Positions 23,565 to 31,400 of a stretch of 36,292 nt of DNA are shown here, in pieces. The position numbers and the translations under genes were made by a program. Position 1 is the first letter of the stretch. Each line of letters opens with the position of its first letter. This DNA comes from Xanthobacteraceae bacterium (GTDB lineage: Bacteria > Pseudomonadota > Alphaproteobacteria > Rhizobiales > Xanthobacteraceae), in the NCBI GenBank assembly GCA_031291445.1, contig JARLJA010000150.1:1-36292 (forward strand), read 5' to 3'. The notes under the pieces were generated by a model. That model did not search any database. It was given only the letters and a program-made list of their open reading frames with translations, and was not told the DNA's origin.

Positions 23565-23729
23565 GTAGGGCGCAATAAGCGAAGCGCATTGCGCCACACC
23601 GCATCTATCATTCCATCGCCACGTACGGACTGATCCCGAAGGAGTGGGCTGGCGAGGTCGCGAAGGCAGAGTTCGGAAAACGCAGCGGCGCAATAGATGG
23701 CGCAATGCGCTTCGCTTATTGCGCCCTAC
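23565..23729. repeat. REPIN-like element: perfect 31-bp inverted repeats around 103 bp
   Basis: 23565-23595 and 23699-23729 are exact reverse complements over 31 bp. Each arm is itself a hairpin (GGCGCAAT ... ATTGCGCC). The arm begins GTAGGGCGCAATAAGCGAAG. The core of about 100 bp has one open frame (contains YGLIPKEWAGEVAKAEFGK) that looks protein-like, perhaps a captured gene scrap. Paired inverted REPs are mobilised by RAYT transposases in other bacteria. Confidence 0.85.
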
Positions 23730-23752
23730 AAACTGAGAGTGTTAGCCCGCCG

Positions 23753-24931
23753 CTATCCGAGCTCCTGCTCGACGAGCCCGGCGAGGTAGCTGGCGCCGAT
23801 CGGCAGCAGGTCGTCGTTGAAGTCGTAGCCGGGATTGTGCACCGGCACGCCGCCCTTGTCGGCGCCGCGCTGGCCGAACATCAGGTAGGCGCCGCGGCTG
23901 CGCTCCAGCATGAAGGCGAAGTCCTCGCCGGCGAGGATCGGATCGCCCTCGCGCTGCACCTCGGTGACGCCGGGGACGGCGGCGGCGCAGTCGGCCGCGC
24001 GCGCGGTCTCCTCCGGCGTGTTGACGGTGGCGGGATAGGCGCGGCGATAGTCGATCTCCGCCGTGCCGCCCTGGGCCTCGGCGGTCAGCGACACCGCGCG
24101 CTTGAACAGGCGCTCGACCAGGTCGCGCACCTCGGGCTTCAGCGTCCGCACTGAGCCGCGGATCTCGATGGTCTCCGGCAGCACGATGTCGGAGGTGCCG
24201 CCGTGGATCTGGCCGATGCTGATGATCGCCGATTCCAGCGCGTCGACGTGGCGCGAGGGCAGGGCGTTGAGCACGCCGATGACCTGGCCCGCGATCGCCA
24301 CGGTGTCGACGCCCTGGTGGGGATGGGCGCCGTGGGCCGAGCGGCCGCGCAGCACGACGCGGAAATAGTCGATCGCCGCCATGGCGGTGCCGGTCAGCGC
24401 CTTGACCGTGCCGAGCGGCAGGTTCGGACTGTTGTGGATGGCGTAGACCGCGTCGCACGGAAAGCGGGTGAACAACCCGTCGTCGAGCATGGCCTTGGCG
24501 CCGGCGAGGCCTTCCTCCGCCGGCTGGAAGATCAGGTGCACGGTGCCGGCGAAGTTGCGGGTCTCGGCGAGGTACTTCGCCGCGCCCAGCAGCATGGTGG
24601 TGTGGCCGTCGTGGCCGCAGGCGTGCATCCGGCCGGGGGTCTGGGAGCGGTGGGCGAAGCCGTTGGCTTCCTCCATCGGCAGCGCGTCCATGTCGGCGCG
24701 CAGGCCGATGGCGCGGTTGCTGCCGCTTGCCTGATGACGGCCGCGGATCACGCCGACGACGCCGGTGCCGCCGAGCCCGCGATGGACCTCGACGCCGAAG
24801 CCCTGCAGCCGTTCGGCGACCAGCTCGCTGGTGCGCTTTTCCTCGAAACCGATCTCGGGATGGGCGTGGAAATCGCGGCGCCACGCGGTCAATTCAGCGT
24901 GCAGTTGATCGAGACGTTGGCGTGGGGTCAT
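23753..24931 (-). CDS. M20-family amidohydrolase (hippurate hydrolase / N-acyl-amino-acid amidohydrolase)
   Basis: A 392-residue binuclear-metal hydrolase of the M20D type, cleaving N-acyl amino acids or conjugates. Visible motifs are FHAHPEIGFEE (21-31), LRADMDALP (78-85), HACGHDGHTTMLLG with C105 and H107, PAEEG with E139/E140, and YAIHNSP. The lid-domain motif LRGRSAHGAHPHQGVD follows, and AGEDFAFML supplies a late metal ligand. The start at 24931 gives the family's normal length; a longer frame to 24982 has no ribosome-binding site. Its substrate might be a conjugated aromatic, but only by neighbourhood. Confidence 0.9.
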   Translation of the reverse strand: MTPRQRLDQLHAELTAWRRDFHAHPEIGFEEKRTSELVAERLQGFGVEVHRGLGGTGVVGVIRGRHQASGSNRAIGLRADMDALPMEEANGFAHRSQTPGRMHACGHDGHTTMLLGAAKYLAETRNFAGTVHLIFQPAEEGLAGAKAMLDDGLFTRFPCDAVYAIHNSPNLPLGTVKALTGTAMAAIDYFRVVLRGRSAHGAHPHQGVDTVAIAGQVIGVLNALPSRHVDALESAIISIGQIHGGTSDIVLPETIEIRGSVRTLKPEVRDLVERLFKRAVSLTAEAQGGTAEIDYRRAYPATVNTPEETARAADCAAAVPGVTEVQREGDPILAGEDFAFMLERSRGAYLMFGQRGADKGGVPVHNPGYDFNDDLLPIGASYLAGLVEQELG

Positions 24932-25035
24932 GGCCGCTCTCGCGGCTCCTCGCTGGGACGCAAGGACAGTAGCGCGGGTCATTTAGCCCGGACACCGGAC
25001 CGGACGCATGGCCGCCGTGCGCGCGGTGACCGCGG

Positions 25036-26772
25036 TCACGCCACCGCCGACGGCGTCGCGTGTTCGCCGATCGCGACCTCGGTGGCGCGGATCACGGCGT
25101 TGCGGCCGAAATCCTTGGCGCGGTAGAGCGCGTGATCGGCGCTGTCGACCAGAGACTCCGGGGGGGCCTCGGCGCAGGCCAGCGCGGCGACGCCGGCGCT
25201 GACCGTCACCACGCCGTTGGCGTTGGCCTCGTGAGGAATACCGAGGCCGAGAATCGCGAGCAGGATGCGCTCGGCGATCCGCTCGGCGCCGGCTTCGTCG
25301 GTGTTCGGCAGCAGGACCGCAAATTCCTCGCCGCCGTAGCGCGCCGCGAGGTCGCCAGGCCGGGAGATCGCGTCCGCGATGGCACGGCTCACCCGCCGCA
25401 GGCAATCGTCGCCGGCCGGGTGGCCGTAGATGTCGTTGAAGGACTTGAAGCGGTCGACATCGATCATGATCAGCGCCAGCGTCGTGTGCTCGCGCCGGGC
25501 GCGCAAGTGCTCCTTCGCCAGCGTCTCGTCGAAGATCCGCCGGTTGGCGAGGCCGGTGAGCCCGTCCTGGCCGGCCAGCGCCTTGAGGCGACGGTTGGCC
25601 TCCGCCAGTTCGTCCTCGACCGCCTTGCGCGCCGAGATGTCGCGCACCGAGCCGAGGACGCCGGAAGGGGCGCCGGTCTCGGGATCCTTCAGCACGCGGA
25701 ACTGGGCTTCCAGCCAGATCCATCGGCCGTCGCGATGGCGCATGCGGTTGACGATCGACTGCCGCTCGGCGGCGCCGCTCATCAGCGTCTGGAATACCAG
25801 CGCGAGGCGCGCCGCGTCGTCCGGATGGACCATCGTGATCGGCTTCTTGCCGATCAGCTGTTCCGGCTCGAGACCCAGGATCTCGCGGCAGGCCGGCGAG
25901 ACGTAGCGGCGCACCAGGTCGCGGTCGAGCTGGAACACCATGTCGCTGCTGTTGTCGGCGAGCAGCCGGTAGCGGGCTTCGCTGTCCTCAAGGCGCCGTT
26001 GGGCAGCCATCCGCTCCTCGATGTTGCGGATGATCAGCAGGCACAGGTCGCTGCGGTCGTCGATCTCGACCGGCTTGAACGAGGCCTCGACCCAGATGTA
26101 GCTGCCGTCCTTGCGCTGCATCCGGTAGGTCACGGTGACCTGGGCGGTCTCGTTGTGCAGGATCGCGAGCACCCGCTCGACGTCTTCGGGATGGATCATG
26201 TCCGCCGACCGGATCGCCAGCATCTCCTCGGGCTCGTAGCCCGCCAGCCCGCGGCAGGCCTGGGAGACGAAGTGCCTTCGGCCGGTGCGGTCCAGCAGCA
26301 TGATCACGTCGGTGGTGTTTTCGGCGAGGAAGCGGTAGCGCGCCTCGCTCTCGGCAAGCGCGCGCCTGGTCTGCTTCAGCGCCGTGACGTCGGTGATCAC
26401 CGCCAGGGAGCCGCGGCCCCGGCCGAGCGGATTGTCGTCGAGCACGGCGGACAGCAGGACGTCGATCACACCGCCATCCCTCTTGACCATCCGGTAGTGG
26501 ACGTTCGCGCAGCGGCCACTGTGGAGGAGCTCCGGCAGCACATCACGCATCGCGTGCTCCCGCGATTGCGCGGTGAGGAAATCCGACAGGTGACGTCCCA
26601 GTACCTCGTTCCGGGCGTAGCCCAGCGTCTCCAGCCAGGCGTCGCTGACGAACACCAGATGGCCGCGCTCGTCGACCGAGTGCATCATCGCCGGCGCCAT
26701 CGCCACGCGCCGTTCGAGCTCGGCGCGCAGGCGCGGGTCGAAATCCGGAGCTGCGGGCGTCGCATGCGGCAT
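25036..26772 (-). CDS. PAS-PAS-PAS-GGDEF diguanylate cyclase
   Basis: A 578-residue signalling enzyme making cyclic di-GMP. Three PAS domains each end in a PAC segment (about 25-135, 150-260, 275-385), followed by a linker helix and a GGDEF domain (about 400-560). The active-site motif is GGEEF (about 478-482), with an upstream RPGD (RxxD) inhibitory site, so product inhibition is expected. Metal-binding IDVDRFKSFND and the DGLTGLANRR entry are intact. No transmembrane segment is seen, so signals are sensed in the cytoplasm. ATG 26772 has AGGA upstream; ATG 26808 would add 12 residues. No phosphodiesterase domain is present. Confidence 0.92.
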   Translation of the reverse strand: MPHATPAAPDFDPRLRAELERRVAMAPAMMHSVDERGHLVFVSDAWLETLGYARNEVLGRHLSDFLTAQSREHAMRDVLPELLHSGRCANVHYRMVKRDGGVIDVLLSAVLDDNPLGRGRGSLAVITDVTALKQTRRALAESEARYRFLAENTTDVIMLLDRTGRRHFVSQACRGLAGYEPEEMLAIRSADMIHPEDVERVLAILHNETAQVTVTYRMQRKDGSYIWVEASFKPVEIDDRSDLCLLIIRNIEERMAAQRRLEDSEARYRLLADNSSDMVFQLDRDLVRRYVSPACREILGLEPEQLIGKKPITMVHPDDAARLALVFQTLMSGAAERQSIVNRMRHRDGRWIWLEAQFRVLKDPETGAPSGVLGSVRDISARKAVEDELAEANRRLKALAGQDGLTGLANRRIFDETLAKEHLRARREHTTLALIMIDVDRFKSFNDIYGHPAGDDCLRRVSRAIADAISRPGDLAARYGGEEFAVLLPNTDEAGAERIAERILLAILGLGIPHEANANGVVTVSAGVAALACAEAPPESLVDSADHALYRAKDFGRNAVIRATEVAIGEHATPSAVA

Positions 26773-26808
26773 GGGCGTCCTGACCGTGGCTGTTGCGTGA
26801 CCGGCCAT

Positions 26809-27172
26809 ATGCCGGCGCGCACGTCAGGACATCACTATGCGAACAGGTCTTATTTTATATTGTAACCATTATATGATCGGTTGGATTCTCTCGGTTTCGG
26901 TTACCGCATGCTGAATTCGGCGGAGACGACCGGGTCGAGCGCACGCGTGCCGGGTGGAATCAGGTGGTGCCACCCGCGCGAGCATGCCGGGCGGTAAGAC
27001 TCGGCGCCCGTCCCCGGCTCGCGGCAATCATGAGAAAGCGACGCGGCGAAAGCCGCGTTGCTTCGGGACCCAGTACGCCGCCACGTCGCGGTTCACTACC
27101 CTGGGATACCTGGATTTTGAGCCGGACTCTCAGGATGACGGGGCGAGGTATTTCGTCGTGGCGGGGGCGCGC
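26809..27172. other. Intergenic region with degenerate repeat pieces
   Basis: The first 80 bp are AT-rich (around TTATTTTATATTGTAACC) and likely hold the diguanylate cyclase promoter. From about 26990 to 27160 come fragments such as ACTCTCAGGATGACGGGG that resemble eroded arms of the palindromic repeats elsewhere in the window. No gene is supported. Confidence 0.45.
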
Positions 27173-27697
27173 TCACCCCGACTTCTTGGCGTGCGCAATG
27201 GCGTCGTCGGGCCGCAGCGGCACGCGCGAGGCCTCGTTGTTGAGATCGACGAGCTGGGAGAGCAGCGCCATTAGCGTGCTGCGGTCGGCCGCCTTCAGCG
27301 GCGCCAGCATCCGCGCCTGGGCGCGCTCGACCGCGTCTTCGACCTGGCGCAGCAGCGCCGCGCCGGCGGGGGTCAGGGTGAGCAACTTGACGCGCTTGTC
27401 GCCGGCTGAAGCCGCGCGCCGCACCCATTCCTTCGCCTCCAGCCGCTCGACCACGCTGCCGAGGGTGGAGCGGTCATAAGCGATCACCGCGGAAAGCCGC
27501 GTCGCGTCGATGCCGGGATGGGCGCGGATCGCGACCAGGGCCGCGTACTGCACCGGCGTCAGGTCGAACTCGCGGCATTCCTCCAGGAAGATCGATACCG
27601 CGATCTGCTGCATCCGGCGGAACAGGTAGCCGGGCTTGGTATAGACGGCGTCCATGGTGTCGGGGCGCGGGGCGTCGGGGCGGGGCTTGGGCGGCAT
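27173..27697 (-). CDS. MarR-family regulator of the gentisate genes
   Basis: A 174-residue winged-helix regulator. The helical N-terminus (GYLFRRMQQIAVSIFLEEC) forms the dimer and ligand pocket. The recognition helix is in LSAVIAYDRSTLGSVVERLEAKEWV. The wing follows (ASAGDKRVKLLTLTPAG). The start at 27697 is chosen over 27655 because a weak AGGGA lies upstream and the extra residues read as a normal tail. It is divergent from gentisate dioxygenase over a palindrome that covers both promoters. MarR members commonly bind aromatic acids, so it likely derepresses on gentisate or its precursor. Confidence 0.9.
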   Translation of the reverse strand: MPPKPRPDAPRPDTMDAVYTKPGYLFRRMQQIAVSIFLEECREFDLTPVQYAALVAIRAHPGIDATRLSAVIAYDRSTLGSVVERLEAKEWVRRAASAGDKRVKLLTLTPAGAALLRQVEDAVERAQARMLAPLKAADRSTLMALLSQLVDLNNEASRVPLRPDDAIAHAKKSG

Positions 27698-27820
27698 GGC
27701 GTCAAAGGTCCCTGATCGGGGGCGCGCGCGACGGCGCGTCGCCATGGTGCTGCGCCGCAGCGCAAAATCTTCGGGCCGGCTAGTGGTCGACGCGCGCACC
27801 GCGATCACCGTTCCGGAGCT

Positions 27821-27873
27821 GACAGTGCTTGTCAACGGCATTGACAGTATACATTCAATCAGTATGCTGTCAA
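27821..27873. promoter_or_regulatory. MarR operator and face-to-face promoters
   Basis: Inverted repeat TTGACAGTATAC (27841-27852) and GTATGCTGTCAA (27862-27873), 11 of 12 positions matching, with a 9-bp spacer. The left arm is a -35 for the dioxygenase (TTGACA 27841-27846, -10 TATGCT 27863-27868). The right arm read on the minus strand gives TTGACA (27868-27873) and TATACT (27846-27851) for marR. Two more half-sites (GACA 27821-27824, TGTCAA 27830-27835) flank it. One bound dimer would block both promoters. Confidence 0.75.
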
Positions 27874-27910
27874 ATAACGATGCCAAACAAAGGGACTTGA
27901 GGGAGCCGCC

Positions 27911-28954
27911 ATGGAGCATGCCGTCGAGAAGACCCCCGAGCGCGAGGCGTTCTACCGCCGCATTGACGGCGAGAATCTCTCCGCGCTGTGGAACGTGCTG
28001 GGCGACCTGATCACCCGCGAGCCCAGGAGCGGCTGCCGGCCGCATCTGTGGCGCTTCGACGCCATCCGCGGCTACATGATGGAGGCGGGCAAGCTGATCA
28101 CCGCCAAGGAAGCCGAGCGGCGGGTGCTGATCCTGGAAAATCCCGGCCTGCGTGGCCAGTCGAAGGCGACCACCTCGCTCTATGCCGGGGTCCAGCTGGT
28201 GATGCCGGGCGAGGTCGCGCCGGCGCATCGGCACAGCCAGTCGGCGCTGCGCTTCATCCTCGAGGGCCGCGGCGCGCACACCACCGTCGACGGCGAGCGC
28301 ACCCTGATGGCGCCCGGCGACTTCGTCATCACCCCGGCGATGGCCTGGCACGACCACGGCAATCACACCCAGGAGCCGATGTTCTGGCTCGACGGCCTCG
28401 ACATCCCGGTGGTGCAGTTCTTCGACGCCTCCTTCATCGAGGGGCTGGGCGCGGACGAGCAGCCGGTGACGCGGCCGGCCGGCGACAGCTTCGCGCGCTA
28501 CGGTCACAACCTGCTGCCGGTCGATTTCAAGCGCGACGCCAAGTCGTCGCCGGTGTTCAACTATCCCTATGACCATTCGCGCGAGGCGCTGGAGACGGCG
28601 AAGAAGGCCGGCGACTGGGACGCCTGCCACGGCCTCAAGCTGCGCTTCGTCAATCCGGCGACCGGCGATTTCGCCATGCCGACCATCGGCACCTTCATGC
28701 AGCTCTTGCCCAAGGGCTTCAAGACCGCGCGCTACCGCTCGACCGACGCCACCGTGTTCACGGCGGTGGAGGGCCGCGGCCGCTCGCGGATCGGCGACCA
28801 GGTGTTCGAGTGGGGCCCGCGCGACCTGTTCGTGGTGCCGAGCTGGCACTGGGTCACCCACGAGGCGGACGACGAGGCGGTGCTGTTCTCGTTCTCCGAC
28901 CGCCCGGTGCAGCAGAAGCTCGACCTGTTCCGCGAGGACCGGGGGAATGCGTGA
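27911..28954 (+). CDS. gtdA: Gentisate 1,2-dioxygenase
   Basis: A 347-residue bicupin Fe(II) enzyme that cleaves gentisate to maleylpyruvate. The first cupin holds the iron: H106 and H108 (PAHRHSQSALRFILEG) and H147 (MAWHDHG), matching H104, H106 and H145 of the E. coli enzyme. The second cupin (about 270-340, with TDATVFTAVEGRG and PSWHWVTHEA) is the non-catalytic partner. GGGAG lies upstream of the ATG. It is first in the gentisate-transport unit and controlled by the divergent MarR gene. Salicylate or 1-hydroxy-2-naphthoate dioxygenases are related, but spacing and motifs fit gentisate best. Confidence 0.93.
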   Translation: MEHAVEKTPEREAFYRRIDGENLSALWNVLGDLITREPRSGCRPHLWRFDAIRGYMMEAGKLITAKEAERRVLILENPGLRGQSKATTSLYAGVQLVMPGEVAPAHRHSQSALRFILEGRGAHTTVDGERTLMAPGDFVITPAMAWHDHGNHTQEPMFWLDGLDIPVVQFFDASFIEGLGADEQPVTRPAGDSFARYGHNLLPVDFKRDAKSSPVFNYPYDHSREALETAKKAGDWDACHGLKLRFVNPATGDFAMPTIGTFMQLLPKGFKTARYRSTDATVFTAVEGRGRSRIGDQVFEWGPRDLFVVPSWHWVTHEADDEAVLFSFSDRPVQQKLDLFREDRGNA

Positions 28955-28980
28955 TCGACCGATCGACGGTGTGGCCATGA

Positions 28981-29097
28981 AAAGCGTGGATGCACCGCGA
29001 CTTCTGCGTCACCCGCGGGCTTGACCCGCGGGTCCACGCTTTAGAGCCTCGCTATGCCGCAAAGAGTGGATTGCCGGGTCAAGCCCGGCAATGACGA
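28981..29097. repeat. REP-like double palindrome inside the gentisate unit
   Basis: Arms AAAGCGTGGA (28981-28990) and TCCACGCTTT (29033-29042) enclose ACCCGCGGG-CTTGA-CCCGCGGGT (29011-29033). A second hairpin follows, ATTGCCGGG-TCAAG-CCCGGCAAT (29070-29092). Both hairpins recur near 23.4 kb. It separates gentisate dioxygenase from the hydrolase gene. Confidence 0.8.
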
Positions 29098-29153
29098 ATG
29101 CGGAAACGGAATCCCGGCGACGATGGCACTGACGTCTTGAGGAAAACAAACCA

Positions 29154-29864
29154 ATGACCGACTACGTTCTTGAGCCCCCCGCGATCCCGTCGGTGGCAAT
29201 CGCCGGCGAAAGCGCGCGATTTCCGGTGCGCCGCATCTTCTGCGTCGGCCGCAACTACGCCGCGCATGCCCGCGAGATGGGCAAGGATCCCGACCGCGAG
29301 CCGCCGTTCTTCTTCACCAAGCCGGCCGATGCCGTGGTCTACAGCGGCGCGACCATCGCCTATCCGCCGGAGACCAGGAACTTCCACTACGAGATCGAGC
29401 TGATCGTCGCGATCGGTCGCGAGGGCTTCGAAATCCGCCGCGAGGACGCGCTCGCCCACGTCTTCGGCTACGGCGTCGGCATCGACCTGACCCGCCGCGA
29501 CCTGCAGTTCGAGGCCCGCGACAAGGGGCGACCGTGGGATTGGGGCAAAGCGTTCGACCAGTCGGCGCCGATCGCGCCGCTGCACCGCGTGACGGACGGC
29601 GTCCATCCGGCCAGGGGTCGGATCTGGCTCGCCGTCAACGGCGCGGTGAAGCAGGATGCCGACCTCGCCGAGCTGATCTGGCCGGTGCCCGACATCATCG
29701 CCATCGCCTCGCGCTCCATGGTGTTGAAGCCGGGCGACCTGATCATGACCGGCACGCCCGCCGGCGTCGGCGCCATCGTCGCCGGCGACAAGGTCACCGG
29801 CGGCATCGATGGCCTCGGCACCATCGAGATCACCATCGGGCCGGCGCTCGGCGGCGCTCGCTAA
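29154..29864 (+). CDS. FAH-family fumarylpyruvate/maleylpyruvate hydrolase
   Basis: A 236-residue single-domain FAH protein of the NagK/fumarylpyruvate hydrolase kind, hydrolysing the gentisate ring-fission product to pyruvate and fumarate or malate. The N-terminal signature is FCVGRNYAAHAREMG (29-43). The metal triad is E80 and E82 (HYEIELIVAIG) with D111 (GIDLTRRDLQ). K131 and LIMTGTPAGVG are also present. It follows gentisate dioxygenase, separated by a palindromic repeat. No maleylpyruvate isomerase gene is adjacent, so this enzyme either acts directly on maleylpyruvate or depends on an isomerase elsewhere. nagK is the closest symbol, but the isomer used is unproven. Confidence 0.9.
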   Translation: MTDYVLEPPAIPSVAIAGESARFPVRRIFCVGRNYAAHAREMGKDPDREPPFFFTKPADAVVYSGATIAYPPETRNFHYEIELIVAIGREGFEIRREDALAHVFGYGVGIDLTRRDLQFEARDKGRPWDWGKAFDQSAPIAPLHRVTDGVHPARGRIWLAVNGAVKQDADLAELIWPVPDIIAIASRSMVLKPGDLIMTGTPAGVGAIVAGDKVTGGIDGLGTIEITIGPALGGAR

Positions 29865-29900
29865 CGCTTTCGAACAGGGCCCGCGGCGCCAGCGGCTGAT

Positions 29901-29953
29901 AGGAATGATTATTCCTCTCAATCTTGACACGCCGCGATACCGCAGGCCTTATA
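29901..29953 (+). promoter_or_regulatory. Promoter and inverted repeat ahead of the ABC importer
   Basis: A perfect inverted repeat AGGAAT-GATT-ATTCCT (29901-29916) is followed by TTGACA (29924-29929) and CTTATA (29948-29953) at 18-bp spacing, in an AT-rich patch. This suggests that the importer genes have their own regulated promoter as well as read-through from the dioxygenase. Confidence 0.55.
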
Positions 29954-30028
29954 TGAATTATATTACATAACGCAACGCAGGTTGTGAAAACAGGAGCCCG
30001 CCAAAGGGCCACGAGGGGAGGGGACACG

Positions 30029-31225
30029 ATGACGATGATTGCGTCGCGCGCGGCCACGGCCGCGCTGGTGGTGATGTGCGGGGTCGCGGCGCTCGCGCTG
30101 CCTCACGCCGCCCGCGCCGACGAGCCGATCAAGATCGGCTTCCTGTCGACCTTCTCGGGGCCGCAGGGCCAGCTCGGCCAGGAACTGTTCGACGCCTTCA
30201 ACCTCGGCCTCAAGAGCACCGGCGGCACGCTGGGCGGGCGCAAGGTCGAGCTGATCCAGGGCGACGACCAGGCCAAGCCCGACGTCGGCCGCCAGGTCGC
30301 CGACAAGATGATCGAGAGCGATCACGTCCAGATCCTCACCGGCATCGTGTTCTCCAACGTCATGCTGGCGGCGGCCAAGCCGACGCTCGACGCCGGCGCC
30401 TTCGTGTTCTCGATCAACGCCGGGCCGTCGCAATACGCCGGCAAGCTGTGCCATCCGCACTACTTCAACGAGTCGTTCCAGAACGACATGCTGGCGGAGG
30501 CGATGGGGATCTATCTCCGCGAGAACAGCGTCAAGCGCGTCTACCTGATGGCGCCCAACTATCCCGCCGGCAAGGACTTCCTCGCCGGGCTGAAGCGCAC
30601 CTACAAGGGCGAGCTCGCGGGCGAGGTCTACACCGCCTTCGGCCAGCTCGACTACGCCGCCGAGATCGCGCAGCTGCGCGCCGCCGATCCCGGCGCGGTG
30701 TTCTTCTTCTATCCCGGCGGCATGGGCATCAACTTCGTCAAGCAATATGCCCAGGCCGGGCTGATGGACAAGGTCAGGCTGTACGGTCCGTCGTTCTCGC
30801 TCGACCAGACCATCCTGCCGGGCATCGGCGACGCCGCGGTGGGCTCGTTCGCCTCCACCTTCTGGACCGAGGATTTCGACAACGCCGCGAGCAAGAAGTT
30901 CGTCGCCGATTTCGAGGCCGCCTATGGCCGCCTGCCGTCGACCTACGCGTCGGCGGCCTATGACGGCGCGCGCATCCTCGACGCCGCGCTGAAGGCGATC
31001 GGCGGCAGGATCGAGGACAAGGACGCGTTCCAGAAGGCGCTGGAGAGCGTCAAGTTCGACTCCATCCGCGGCCACTTCAAGTTCAACACCAACCACTACC
31101 CGATCATGGATTCCTACCTGTCGGAGGTGATCAAGGACGCCAAGGGGCGCCCGACCCTGAAGCGGCTGGAGCTGATCAAGGCCGACCAGGCGGATTCCTA
31201 CGCGGCCGAGTGCGCGATGAAGTGA
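30029..31225 (+). CDS. ABC-type periplasmic binding protein (LivK family) of the gentisate unit
   Basis: A 398-residue periplasmic protein. The signal peptide (about 1-29) ends ARA before DEPIKIG. The mature fold begins IKIGFLSTFSGPQGQLG. The start at 30029 is preceded by GAGGGGAGGGGA; the longer frame begins before the ribosome-binding site. It delivers ligand to the LivHMGF components encoded next. Given the gentisate genes, the ligand is probably an aromatic acid (benzoate, salicylate or hydroxybenzoate type) and not leucine. Inferred only from context. Confidence 0.92.
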   Translation: MTMIASRAATAALVVMCGVAALALPHAARADEPIKIGFLSTFSGPQGQLGQELFDAFNLGLKSTGGTLGGRKVELIQGDDQAKPDVGRQVADKMIESDHVQILTGIVFSNVMLAAAKPTLDAGAFVFSINAGPSQYAGKLCHPHYFNESFQNDMLAEAMGIYLRENSVKRVYLMAPNYPAGKDFLAGLKRTYKGELAGEVYTAFGQLDYAAEIAQLRAADPGAVFFFYPGGMGINFVKQYAQAGLMDKVRLYGPSFSLDQTILPGIGDAAVGSFASTFWTEDFDNAASKKFVADFEAAYGRLPSTYASAAYDGARILDAALKAIGGRIEDKDAFQKALESVKFDSIRGHFKFNTNHYPIMDSYLSEVIKDAKGRPTLKRLELIKADQADSYAAECAMK

Positions 31226-31264
31226 GGGGAGTGGCGATCACCACAACAAGGAGACCAAGTGTTG

Positions 31265-31357
31265 CCCGTCATGGCCGGGCTTGTCCCGGCCATCCACGTC
31301 TTTCTTGCTGAAATGCCGTCAAGACGTGGATGCCCGCGACAAGCGCGGGCATGACGG
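31265..31357. repeat. 93-bp REPIN-like palindrome between binding-protein and permease genes
   Basis: Left hairpin ATGGCCGGG-CTTGT-CCCGGCCAT (31271-31293). Right hairpin ATGCCCGCG-ACAAG-CGCGGGCAT (31330-31352). They are linked by complementary ATCCACGTCTT (31292-31302) and AAGACGTGGAT (31321-31331), and the outer ends mirror (CCGTCATG/CATGACGG). In an mRNA this would fold into a large stable structure between two genes that need very different dosage. Confidence 0.85.
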
Positions 31358-31400
31358 TGGTTATACCGAATGTTATCACCAGACAAATGAGCACTCGAAC

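Noticed and set aside
23371-23729. Possible CRISPR-like array because of several short repeats
   Set aside because: Repeats are palindromic and inverted, of unequal spacing and of two different families; no regular spacers and no cas genes.
29901-29916. The AGGAAT-GATT-ATTCCT palindrome as an iron (Fur/Irr) box
   Set aside because: Similarity to those consensus sites is too slight, and the genes downstream show no iron link.
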